From Artocarpus heterophyllus (taxonomy: Eukaryota > Streptophyta > Magnoliopsida > Rosales > Moraceae), in contig CM046332.1 of the NCBI GenBank assembly GCA_025403435.1, positions 1,657,530 through 1,721,529 of the forward strand: 64,000 bases of DNA, read 5' to 3'. Shown one piece after another: positions 36,150-46,463 of this stretch (position 1 is its first letter; every line of letters begins with the position of its first letter). Below the pieces are notes generated by a model that saw only the letters and a program-made list of their open reading frames with translations, was not told the origin of the DNA and made no database searches. The translations under genes were made by a program, and so were the position numbers.

Positions 36150-36766
36150 CGAATACATAATTGGGCTACATAAGTGGTAGTGGGCCAATTTTGCCCCTTT
36201 TGTGCACCAAGTCCAGTCCCAAACAATAATACGATCCAGAGGCCCCACCTCCATCATTTTCCCGTCGTATGATCAATTCCGATCTCCGACGATTGACGAA
36301 GTGATCCAATTAATGAGGTAATGTCTTACACTCTAAAATTCCTTACTTCCATTTCAATGACGAAATTTCCTTAGCAATTTTGGCTGTTTGCTTGTTGCGA
36401 AATTACGAGGTAACCTATTGATGTCCTTAAGTTTTTAAAAGAAATTTTTGCTTTATTTTCTTCTGTCCCGAAAATGAATCGAATTCTACTGGGATTATTA
36501 TGGCTCCAAATTCATGTTTCCAAAATGAATTAACTAAAGTTCCTTGATTTTTCAGAGGTTTTTCAGAGTTCCAAACAAGTTCGCAGGGTCGATTTTGAAG
36601 CCTCATTCTTTGTCTTACGCTTTCTGGAAGATGAACTTTTTGTGTGGGAACATGAATTTGGGGATATTTTAGCTGAGTGAGAGAAAAATTTGTGTAGAAT
36701 CATCTTTTTTTTTTCAAGAATTTTTGTCCGGCAATTCTAATTGAAGATTGGTGACAACTCCAAAAC
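36150..36766 (+). promoter_or_regulatory. Upstream region and 5' UTR of MIP3
   Basis: Sequence becomes less AT-rich near 36120-36300, with a GTGGGCCAATTTTGCCCC block at about 36180, typical of housekeeping plant promoters. A possible 5' UTR intron runs from AATGAG-GTAATG (near 36318) to a TTTTTCAG acceptor near 36556. No clear TATA box. Transcription start is not determined. Confidence 0.4.
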
Positions 36767-39700
36767 ATGGCTTTAGTTGATGTTTCCAAAACTTGCATCG
36801 AATCTATTCGCCAGGTGAGTGTAGTTTATGAAAAACCCAGTACTTTTTTTTTTAATCGCTGTTTATGAAGTTTTTAATAAGACCATTTTATTTATGCTAA
36901 TTATAGGCATAGAACTAATTTGGGCATAGTGTTTGTTTTGATGTCACATTGTCATAGTCAGGTTCCTTAAAAAAAATGATGTTTGTAAGTAGTGCTGAAA
37001 CTGTTTATAGGGTGATTGAGAGAGCTGTTAAAACTGAAAATATTGATTTGAAAAATATAGCATACGAAAGCTTTATATTATAACAACTTTTTACTTTTAA
37101 CTTAGTTGCTGAAAACTATGCACTGGTTGTTAGTTGAAACTGTTGGTTCCAACCAAGATGTCAAACAGAGGCTTAGTTATTGCTCGAACGTAATGTTTGT
37201 CAAACATGGTTAGAACTCACTTTTTGGTTATCAAATATTGTAAAGCTCTCACATGTTGTAGTAAAAAGCAAAATATTGTTATAGTGTAAAGCTCTCATAT
37301 GCTACAGTGTTTTGAACTAAAAAGTGTTATAACCATGCCTGCAAAACACCCTTTTTTAAGTTTTAAATCTTGTTATGATATTAGAGACTGGAAGAATTAT
37401 TTGGCGTAATAAGCAGTCTGTTTATGGCACTTATGCATTGTGTGTTACAATATACCATGTTGACTTTTTGGGTTTCAAAGTCGAGTGAAACACGGGTCGG
37501 AACTCAGAAGTAGCCTGACACCTACGTGAGAAATGTGTCAATATTAATTTGCATCCAATTTTTTCCCCTCTCCAACCAGTGTCATCATCTGTATGTGTCT
37601 TTTTTTTTTCTTTTCAATTATCCTTCCTACTCCTTTTTACTTGATGAGCTCAAAATGCGCAAAATTTCCTTTTGGAACACCCCTATCTGATATGAATTTT
37701 AGTGCATCTATAGCAGGATAAAATGATGGTGAGGAATGTATGTACTTTTGGGAACATTTGGAGACGCATTCTTTTCTTTTATCGCAGTTCACATTTGGAT
37801 TTTCTCAGAGACTTTACTCTTCTTTTTTTTTTTCAATTCTCTCGTATAGATATCAGAGCACATTGAAGGTTCAATTCTTTACTTGGATGCTGGATCTACA
37901 GAGAGTTTCCAATTTATGGGGGCATTTCCCGTGTTACTGGACCTTGGAGTACGTGCTATTTGCAGTCTGGAAAACATGTGTTCGCTTGATCTGGTTAGTT
38001 AGTTTGTTTATTTATTTATTTATTTATTTGTTTGTTTGTTTTACCGTAGACAAGAATATACACACTTCATTAAAACCTTAGAACAATCATACTCTTGATC
38101 ATCCTTTCTTTGGCGACAAGTTAAAAAAATATATAAAGATTCTTCCATACACGCTTCTAATTCCAGTTGCATGCCTCTTAGTTCACTTCAGTTAAATATG
38201 GGTAGATTTGAATAGGTTAACACTAGCAGAACCAAATCTTGAGCAGGATAATAATGCAGCCTTTTTAAGGCTCCCTATTCCTCTAATATGTAATGCCTTA
38301 GCCATCTGTCTATAGTTCACTTCACTTTTCATTCAAGTCTTTGATTTCTTTTGTAGGTGGTTGATTGGAACTCAAGTTCTGATCCTGCAAGAAAAGTCGT
38401 GGTCATCACATCTTGTCTATTGAGTGATGCACATCGATACATTTTACGTTGCCTAAGCACACATCAAGGTGTTCATCATTGTACTATATTCACATCTGTT
38501 TCAGAGGTGCTTCTTCGAGATTATTTCCCTCATCTGTGTGTTTTATTTTGTATATTGTTGTATTTTAATCATGTTTAGTGCTTTGCTAATTGTAGATGGG
38601 TCATTCAGCATATCCTGATTCCCCTCTGGGACCAGATGCATTTCGTGAATATGAATCCTTGCTTGTCCAAGATTATGAGGAGCTTGCTAAGAAATATGTT
38701 ACAAAGTCCAGACAACCAGAAGGTAGCAACTTAAAGGAGAATTTGACCTCTGAAGAAGGATGGTTGCAACTCACTTCTAGTGAAGATGATGACCTTCACC
38801 TTGATGCCAGTCCAACTGAAAGAGATTTTTACAAAGATAATCTTTTGGAAGGCACAGACAATGTAGTGCAAAAGTTGGTTGTGTCTGTGCATCACTTCCC
38901 AACAATTTTGTGTCCTCTTTCACCTAGAGTCTTTGTGTTACCTTCCGAGGGATCAGTTGCTGAAGCATGCTTGTCAGTTGAACATGAGGACGCCTTTAGT
39001 CCAGGATTGCCTCCCTTAAGTACTGGCTCGCCTTTTGATGGTGATGATACACCTCCTGGGGCAACTCTTACTGCAAATTTTCTTTACCATCTTGCTTCCA
39101 AGGTAATAACCGCAATGCCTTGCTTTTTCTTGTTTCATCTTCTAGAAACAAAGTAATTTGTTATAAAAGCTGAAATAACCAAAACGTCACAACTATGGAA
39201 AGTTAAAATGATCAAAATTTTTGTGTGGTTATTTCAGCGAATATAATCCTTTAAGAGTCACATATGATTCCAATTAGAAAACTTACAATGTTTTCACCAT
39301 TGAAAAGCAACCTTTCTTTTATGCCTAGATGGAACTACTTTATAGCGTTCTGGAAGTAGTGTGCATATAAATAAACAGATTTCTGTACCTACGTCTAAAT
39401 TGGCAACCTGAATCATCCATCTCCTACTCCCACCTTGAGTTGTAATTCACTATGTTACTAACTCTGATTGCCTTAGCTGTTGATCTTATCCTGAATTACG
39501 ATTCTATTATAAATATGTAGATGGACTTGAAAATGGAAATCTTTTCCCTCGGCGATCTGTCAAAAACTGTGGGAAAGATTTTGACAGACATGTCAAGTCT
39601 TTATGATGTAGGCCGACGCAAACGTTCAGCTGGGCTTTTACTTATTGACCGCACTCTTGATCTCCTTACTCCATGCTGTCATGGAGATTCACTTGTTGAT

Positions 39701-41546
39701 CGAATGTTTTTATCTTTGCCTCGAAGAGAGAGAACAAAACACTACACTCAACTAAAAAACTCAGAAAGCAAACTGAAAAATGGCCCTTCCAGCGTGCAGC
39801 GTCCTTCTCTTGATGTCCATATACCGCTTGCTGGTGTTCTAACTGAGGAAGAAAGCAAAGTGGATCATTTCAAGCTCTTGGAAAGCACTGAAGCTTTTCT
39901 GTGTGGGTGGGACTCCACCAATTCTGCTTCTCAAATTGTAGATTTGGTCAGTCTTAAAAAGAAAATCCATGATGGAAAGAATCTTCTCTCTGAGATAGAA
40001 CTTCTAAATGGGTCCTTTGTCTCCACTGATAACTTTCGTGGAACTCCATACTTGGAAGCCATACTAGATAGAAGAACAAAAGATGGATCCATATTAGTGA
40101 AAAAGTGGCTTCAAGAAGCAATTCGGCGTGAAAATTTAACTGTAAATGTGAGAACTCGTCCTGGTATTGCCACAAGGTCAGAATTGCAAGCTATGATTAA
40201 ATCACTGGCTAAAAGTCAATCATCTTTACTGAGGAACAAAGGAATTATCCAATTAGCAGCTGCGGCGGTGGTTGCCCTTGATGAATCAAATTCTGCGAGA
40301 TGGGATGCATTTATCAGTGCTGAGAAAATACTGAGTGTAAGTGCTGGCGACACAAGCCAGAGTCTGGCTGCTCAAATTGGTGATCTTATCAATAAAAGTG
40401 CCTTGACGGGATCACATGGAAGCAAGAATGGAAAATCAGAGGCCTCTGAAAGGGTACTTTCTTTCGAAGATGCTCTGCTTCTTATGATTAGTGGTTATAT
40501 TTTGGCTGGTGAGAATTTCCCAACATCAGGAGCTGATGGCCCTTTTTCATGGCAAGAGGAGCAATTCTTGAAAGATTCCATTGTTGATGCCGTTCTTCAA
40601 AACCCAGGAGTGGCAAAACTGAAGTTTCTTAATGGTCTGATGGAAGAGCTTGAGGCCAACCTTAACAGGATCAAATCAGAGGAAAACAAAGAAGCTTCTT
40701 CAGATAAACTAGAAATTGATGATTTTGATGATGACCAGTGGGGCAAGTGGGGTGATGAAGATGCCGATGATGGTGAGGGCACTGGTAATAAAGACATATA
40801 TGGTGACATGCAGCTGAAGTTGGAATTGCGTGACAGGGTTGATACACTATTCAAATTCCTTCACAAATTATCCAGTTTAAAGAGGAAGAATAAACCACTA
40901 CAAGATGGAACGCTTTCTTTGGAGAGTAATTTTGGCGGAGATCCCTACACAAGTAAAGGACTACTTTATAAACTTTTAACGAAGGTTTTGAGCAAGAATG
41001 ATGTTCCTGGGTTGGAACACCATTCCTCTACCGTGGGACGGCTCTTTAAAAGTGGATTTGGAAGATTTGGCCTTGGCCAGGTTAGTTTTACTTGCACGAC
41101 TTCTTTTACATCCTTTGCTTCAATATTTCATGCATCCTAAAGAATTCTAGCTAAAATTTACAGGCAAAACCGAGTTTGGGAGACCAAAATGTCATTATAG
41201 TTTTTGTTGTCGGCGGCATCAACGGGCTTGAGGTTTGAATTTCGTGAACTAATTGGCTTTCTTTTCTTCTTCATGTTTTCATCTTACCTCCCTTCTTTTG
41301 TAAAATGCTGCCTTTCTGTGACTTTCTTACATGTGATTATTTCTTTTTGAACATCGCGCTTTTATTTACTTGAGAAAGAAGCCTGACTTCATATTTCTTG
41401 TGTGCATAACTAACAAGGTGCGTGAAGCTCAGGAGGCATTGTCAGATAGTGGAAGGCCAGATGTGGAATTGATACTTGGTGGAACAACACTCCTGACCCC
41501 TGATGACATGCTTGATTTACTACTGGGTAGTTCTTGTTATATGTAA
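36767..41546 (+). CDS. MIP3: MIP3-like Sec1/Munc18-family protein, 7 exons, 868 aa
   Basis: Coding exons, all phase 0 with GT-AG borders: 36767-36814, 37850-37993, 38357-38506, 38596-39102, 39521-41080, 41164-41232, 41418-41546. The first is MALVDVSKTCIESIRQ, the second starts ISEHIEGSILYLDAGSTESF, and the last ends LLLGSSCYM. Spliced length is 868 residues, close to Arabidopsis MIP3 (about 840 from memory). It resembles the plant SM-family protein MIP3, a partner of MAG2 (Tip20/RINT1-like), MIP1 and MIP2 in the plant Dsl1-type tether at the endoplasmic reticulum. That complex acts in Golgi-to-ER traffic and storage-protein export. Visible features are the Sec1-like region through GLLLIDRTLDLLTPCCHGDS (near residue 320), FRGTPYLEAILDRR, and an acidic stretch IDDFDDDQWGKWGDEDADD near residues 680-700. 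No stops, frameshifts or membrane segments. It is the only intact host gene here. Confidence 0.92.
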
Positions 41547-41565
41547 TCCCGAAGGTGGTACACAG

Positions 41566-41596
<31 letters not shown>

Positions 41597-42772
41597 AGCG
41601 AAAAACTTAAAGGGCCAAATGCTTTTTTTTTTTTTTTGGGGGCCAGCTTACGGGTGATATTGTACTCTGAAAGGTTAAAACTGAAATTTACTTTGTTGCC
41701 AATTGGCACCGTCATGAGAAGAAGGAAAATGAGAGTGGTCTTGTATGCGAATTATGTGGGGGTCTTTACAAGAATACTACAAATTTTAAGTTTAGGTTGA
41801 TTTATGCCTTTAAGAAAAAAATTATTTATAAAAATATTACTACTATATTACACAATATATTTAGAATACAAAATATATTTTTAAGCTTTATGGTTTTTTT
41901 TCTTGAAATGATAGTTGATTAAGATGGTATAATTGTCTAACAAAATAATTTTGTGTATTAACAATATGGTAGTGAATACAAGACTTTTTCAAGATGTGGT
42001 AATGTTTAATCCAGTGGTTTTTTTGGCATTTTTCCTAAATATTTCAGTAACGTACGCCTCAATATTGGAAAATGATGCTTTTGTTGATCTCTCTCCGTGC
42101 ATCCCTGTTCTTATCTGTCTGGTTCTTTTTCCCCCTCGAAAAGCATTTGATTTCCTTGACCTTTAATAACAAATTAACTGGCTTGATTCCACGACAAGAA
42201 AAGGGGGAAAAGAAGGATGTTTGTAAAAACGGACTTGCTAAAAAGTTTTATCAACAAAATGACCTTTTAAACATTTTAATTTGTAAAATAACCTTGTTAT
42301 GACTTTGCATGACCTCAAAACGACATCATGCTGTTGCTTAGTGTAAAAAGAAGAAAACATAATTTTGTTAATTTCATTTTGTAAGGTAGCTATTTTAGTA
42401 AATTCCTGGAAAAGGGCTCGTCGACAATAGGCGCAATGCATTAATTCAAGAAATAATCCATAAAAATCAGGAACAAGACAAAGTGGTTCTTAAAAAATAA
42501 AAATGACTAGAAACGACAATAATAAAAGTAGGATTTTTTTTTTAGAAAATTACATAGAATGCCCTTTATAAACACTACTTATTAAAGACGCCCTCTTTTT
42601 TTGCCTTTTCAAAACTGCTCTTTTTATGTTTATTTTATTTTTCGTTCGATTTATTAAATGACATATTTGTCCTGATAGAAAACAAACCCTGACTTACTTT
42701 TCACTCTCACTCTCAAATCTCCCTCACTCTCTAGCTTCACATGATTTTCCTCTCTCCTCCCTTTCTCTCTTC
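41547..42772. other. 3' flank of MIP3 and spacer up to the copia insertion
   Basis: An A run of about 27 (41565-41591) and a T run (near 41623-41637) lie just after the MIP3 stop. The last ~120 bp before 42773 is CT-rich and resumes after the copia element at 52471, so the copia element split one CT-rich stretch. No gene recognised. Confidence 0.6.
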
Positions 42773-44210
42773 TGTTAGACATGTATGCTCTAAGGAGTAA
42801 AAATGTAATACGTTTTTGGAGACATTTTTATCAATAAAGAATTTATTCATTTAAATATACCAAATATTGTCCTCTTTACGTTCATATTCGTTGAATGTAT
42901 GATAAGCAAACAGTAGTCTGAGACTGTCAGTCTAAACCTTAAGAGTTGGGCATATGATGGGATGATTATGCGGTAGACACGACTCTTAAGGTGATGGTCT
43001 AAAATATATGATCCGCAATCGAGGGAATAAAGTTGGGCGCTTTATTCATGTAAAGATTGTTATGTTGTCTATATCCCTTTTGGGAGATGGTTTGTCTTGG
43101 CCATCGGAGTTGGACTCCGTGAATAGAAACATTGGCGCGTTGTCATAGGTGACGATGTGTTGGATCGGGACATAAAGTGAATTGATTTGGATTAATAATT
43201 CTGTCTTGGCAAATCGATTCACTTTAGACAGTCGTTTGTATTGTATCTTAATCCTGAGATGAATAATGGACCCGTTGTCTCGACTTGTGTCTTTTGATGT
43301 ACCAATGGATGACTCCCACATCTCTATAGTGACATGCATGCCGGTACGTTGGAGGCATGACTCTTGATAGCGTAGACTTGTTATTCATAGATATGGAATC
43401 CATAGCTCCTCTTTAGGAGTAATGATATCCTCTTATATGCGTTGTCCTGTAATTGGAAGACTGGAGCGCTCAATCATTTGGATACATAGGTGTAACCGAA
43501 TGGTATACTATCTTTGGATGGTAAGTTTTCTAATGGTGAGACAATGGAACGTAAGATAAAAATAATCGGGAAGGTAAGACAGAACTTGTCCTTAAGCCGA
43601 TTATGGATGATCATATGGGGATGCGATACACTATGATATGTCATGGAGACTTAGCTACACGAGCTTCGTAATTCTATAAAGTTTGAGAGTGCAGCTCCAA
43701 GCTTTTAGTGGAGTAGCGTTGGAGTTGATAATTGTGAAATGTATATATGGGATATTGGGTTTCATAATTATCATGAGCTTGAACTTTGTAGGTCCATTTT
43801 GGTCCCCTTTGCTAGCTCACAAAATCCTGTAACGACACGGCGTGCTTTTCCAATAATTGGTGACTTATGTCGGATTTATCAGATTGGTTTAAAATTTATA
43901 AGAATCAAATAATTCATGTCTGTTTATCGGTTGAATTAATTATGTAATAAATTAGTTCAAGATGAACTTGTTGAATTATGGCGTTCGGATAATTCTTGTC
44001 TGTTTATCGGTTGTTTTAATTTTGGACAATTAGAACAAGATAAACTTGTAGAATTATTGTGAATTGATTTATTTTCTTAGAGATTATCTTGATAAAGTTT
44101 GTTTTGATCAGATATCTTTTCTATTGGGCTATTTGAATCAAAACTGAGACTTTATCCTTTAGAATCTCGGGTGGAAAATAAAAGATTCGCGGAGATTTTT
44201 TCTCGGCAGT

Positions 44211-44286
44211 TCGGCCTGCCGATCAGAAAGTTCGGCCTGCCGAACTGGCCAGTTCGGCCTGCCTATCTCACAGTTCGGCATGCCGA
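44211..44286 (+). repeat. Phased TCGGC-CT-GCCGA array in copia 5' LTR
   Basis: Four copies start at 44211, 44232, 44254 and 44275 (steps 21, 22, 21). They read TCGGCCTGCCGA, TCGGCCTGCCGA, TCGGCCTGCCTA and TCGGCATGCCGA. The array ends 120 bp upstream of the TATA box, an enhancer-like position. Confidence 0.93.
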
Positions 44287-44405
44287 CCGCGACAGCTAAG
44301 ATTACGCGTTTTTCACGCGTATCTTATCAGATATTGATCCGAACTTGATTCTGTTTCGATTTTTGAGACCTAATCTGATATGGACTGACCCCAAGGACCA
44401 ATAGG

Positions 44406-44413
44406 TATAAAAA
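44406..44413 (+). promoter_or_regulatory. TATA box of copia 5' LTR
   Basis: TATAAAAA inside GGTATAAAAAGGGAG, a strong plant core-promoter element. The same sequence is in the 3' LTR at 52065-52072. Confidence 0.85.
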
Positions 44414-44808
44414 GGGAGTGAGTCTAATGATTTACTCAGATCAATTTGAGAGATTAAGAGTGATACTCTTCTAGTGAGCATCTGAAAACTCCCTGAGAGC
44501 TTTTGTTCACAAATCACGAACACTAGCTTTGGGTTCTCTCTATTGGTTGGAAGGAGAGTCACCGGTGGAAGAGCTGTACGTGTGAGCCCACACTCACTCC
44601 GGTTGTGGATAGAGAATAGCAAAGAAGACCAGTTGGTTGAGGCTCTTCTGGAACGTTACTTCTCTACACAGGTCGCGGAGGTTCTTCGGCATACTGAGGT
44701 TAGTAAGATCTGTTTAATTTATACGTATATCATGTCAAACTTGTGTTTTGGAAAATACTCTGATGAAAAAATTTTTAAAATTCCGCTGCGCACTTTGTTT
44801 CCAACAAT

Positions 44809-44820
44809 TGGTATCAGAGC
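44809..44820 (+). promoter_or_regulatory. Primer-binding site of copia element
   Basis: TGGTATCAGAGC begins two bases after the 5' LTR end, complementary to the initiator Met tRNA 3' end. Confidence 0.93.
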
Positions 44821-46463
44821 CGAGGTTTTTACATAAATTTGCAAGTTTGTGATCATGTTATATGCATAAATTTTGTGATCTTAATCTCTCCAATGCTTGA
44901 ATTAAATTTTATAGAGAGATGGCACTCTAGGTTTCTATATAATATATATGTTGTCATGGATTATATGGTGAATGTTTATTAATTAATTATGGTTGATTAA
45001 AATGTTGTTTAATTATTTATTAATTAATTAATACCGGTTATGGTTCCTTAGAGGTTAGAATGTGTATCTAGGTTTTTCATGTAATTAGATGGCGGACTAT
45101 CATCTCCGTCTAGGAATTATTATTTAATTTGTAAGAATTTTGTAATTAAATAATTATTCGGAGAAGACGGAACGAGAAGTCGGATCTTGAAGATAGATGA
45201 TGGCGCCTCCAGGTATTTCCTGAGTCTCTAATTTTATGTTTTTGAATTGTTGAAAATAAAATTGATGAATTGCATTAAAATTGTATTTTCTGGATTGAGG
45301 GTTTTCTGCTCGGTCGGCATGCCGGACCTCACAGTTCGGCAGGCCGAAAGTCACAGATCGGCAGGCCGGACGTACGGTCTGGCAGGCCGACAGTGGGGCA
45401 GAAATTTTGGTGCTCTGCCGGCAGGCCGAACCTTCATGTTCGGCAGGCCGAACCACCATGATCGGCAGACCGATCATCCAGATCGGCCTGCCGACCGAGA
45501 GCTGCCAGGTGTCCAGAAAAGGTGCGATTTTTTCAGTGCAGTTTTAATTTTATTTTTGGGACGATTCTGAGAAACATTAAATTTGGATATGACCGAAAAT
45601 ATGAAGTGTTCGATTCATACGGGATTGAGGACTTGAAGATGGATATTACATGAAGAAGGATACAGCTTGAGGATTCAAGGATGAAGAATCGATAAATGTC
45701 TCGATTATTCTCTTGTAATCTTATTTTTTCTATTCTCTAGGGTGGAACCATAATGTTACGGTTATTATTATTATGCTTGTAGCTTTGCTTGATTGCTTTG
45801 CTTGTCTGCATTATAATATGATTTACCATGTATATTGATAACATGACATATAGAATAGGGAGTGCCGCTCATATTAAAATTGTTCATGCATAATTTTAAA
45901 ATAAAACCTTGACTTCAAAAGATTGAGTGGGAGAAGGTTTTCGAAGAGAGAACCTAAGGCCTCCATCGTTGGTCCATAGGAAGAACATGATGGTCCCAAC
46001 CCCTAGGAAGGGATTTCTATCATGTACCAGATTGGATCTCTGAAAGGATAAGGTATTTTAGTATGATTTATGGTTGCACACCCCTAGGTGGTGATTATAA
46101 ATCATGGATAAAATATTAAAACGGTGGTTATACACTCACGTTAACTTTATTATTAACCTCCCCTAGGAGCTCTGTTAATAAAATTAATGGCCAAAGAAAC
46201 GATTATTAGTATATGCTGGATCATACAGGTCCTGGATGGCATATATTAATCAGGAGGGGATCCGTGTTCCTGATTGAATTTGGCATGACTCCCCTAGGAG
46301 CTTGTTGAATTCTGAGTTGGGAATTATCGTTGTAAGGTTGTGATATTTTCAAGGTTTTGACACATAAACACATTTGTATGATTTTACATGATTGTGTTAA
46401 CTTACTAAATTATTATATATGTTTGCTTATGTTTGGTATATGATTCTTTATTGTAGATTGAAA
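44821..46463 (+). other. Long untranslated leader of copia element
   Basis: A 1.6-kb region without a credible coding frame. It carries the eight-copy phased palindrome array (45314-45494) and four CCCCTAGG octamers (46000, 46081, 46160, 46291). It ends in TTTATTGTAG-ATTGAAAATG, which looks like a splice acceptor just upstream of the gag ATG. Confidence 0.8.
45314..45494 (+). repeat. Eight-copy phased TCGGC-AG-GCCGA array in copia leader
   Basis: Copies start at 45314, 45336, 45358, 45379, 45418, 45440, 45462 and 45483. Steps are 22, 22, 21, 39, 22, 22 and 21, so two blocks of four. The centre is AG in six copies, AT in the first and CT in the last. Spacers of 9-10 bp are unrelated to one another. 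It is the best preserved and longest array in the window. Confidence 0.95.

Larger units (their letters stand above)
42773..44806 (+). mobile_element. 5' LTR of the copia element
   Basis: TG...CA ends, 2034 bp. It holds the phased palindrome array (44211-44286), a TATA box (44406-44413) and a possible splice donor GAG-GTTAGTAAG near 44698. Transcription probably starts 25-35 bp after the TATA box. Confidence 0.96.

Noticed and set aside
41565..41591. A run after the MIP3 stop as evidence of a retrocopied gene
   Set aside because: MIP3 has introns with good splice sites, so it is not a processed copy; the A run is a simple repeat.
43046..43339. 97-residue minus-strand frame repeated at 50705-50998
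   Set aside because: It is present twice only because it lies in the two LTRs; no known domain.
45314..45494. CRISPR-like look (short repeats with unique spacers)
   Set aside because: Repeats are 12 bp with 9-10 bp spacers, lie inside plant retrotransposons, and there are no cas genes. This is plant DNA.
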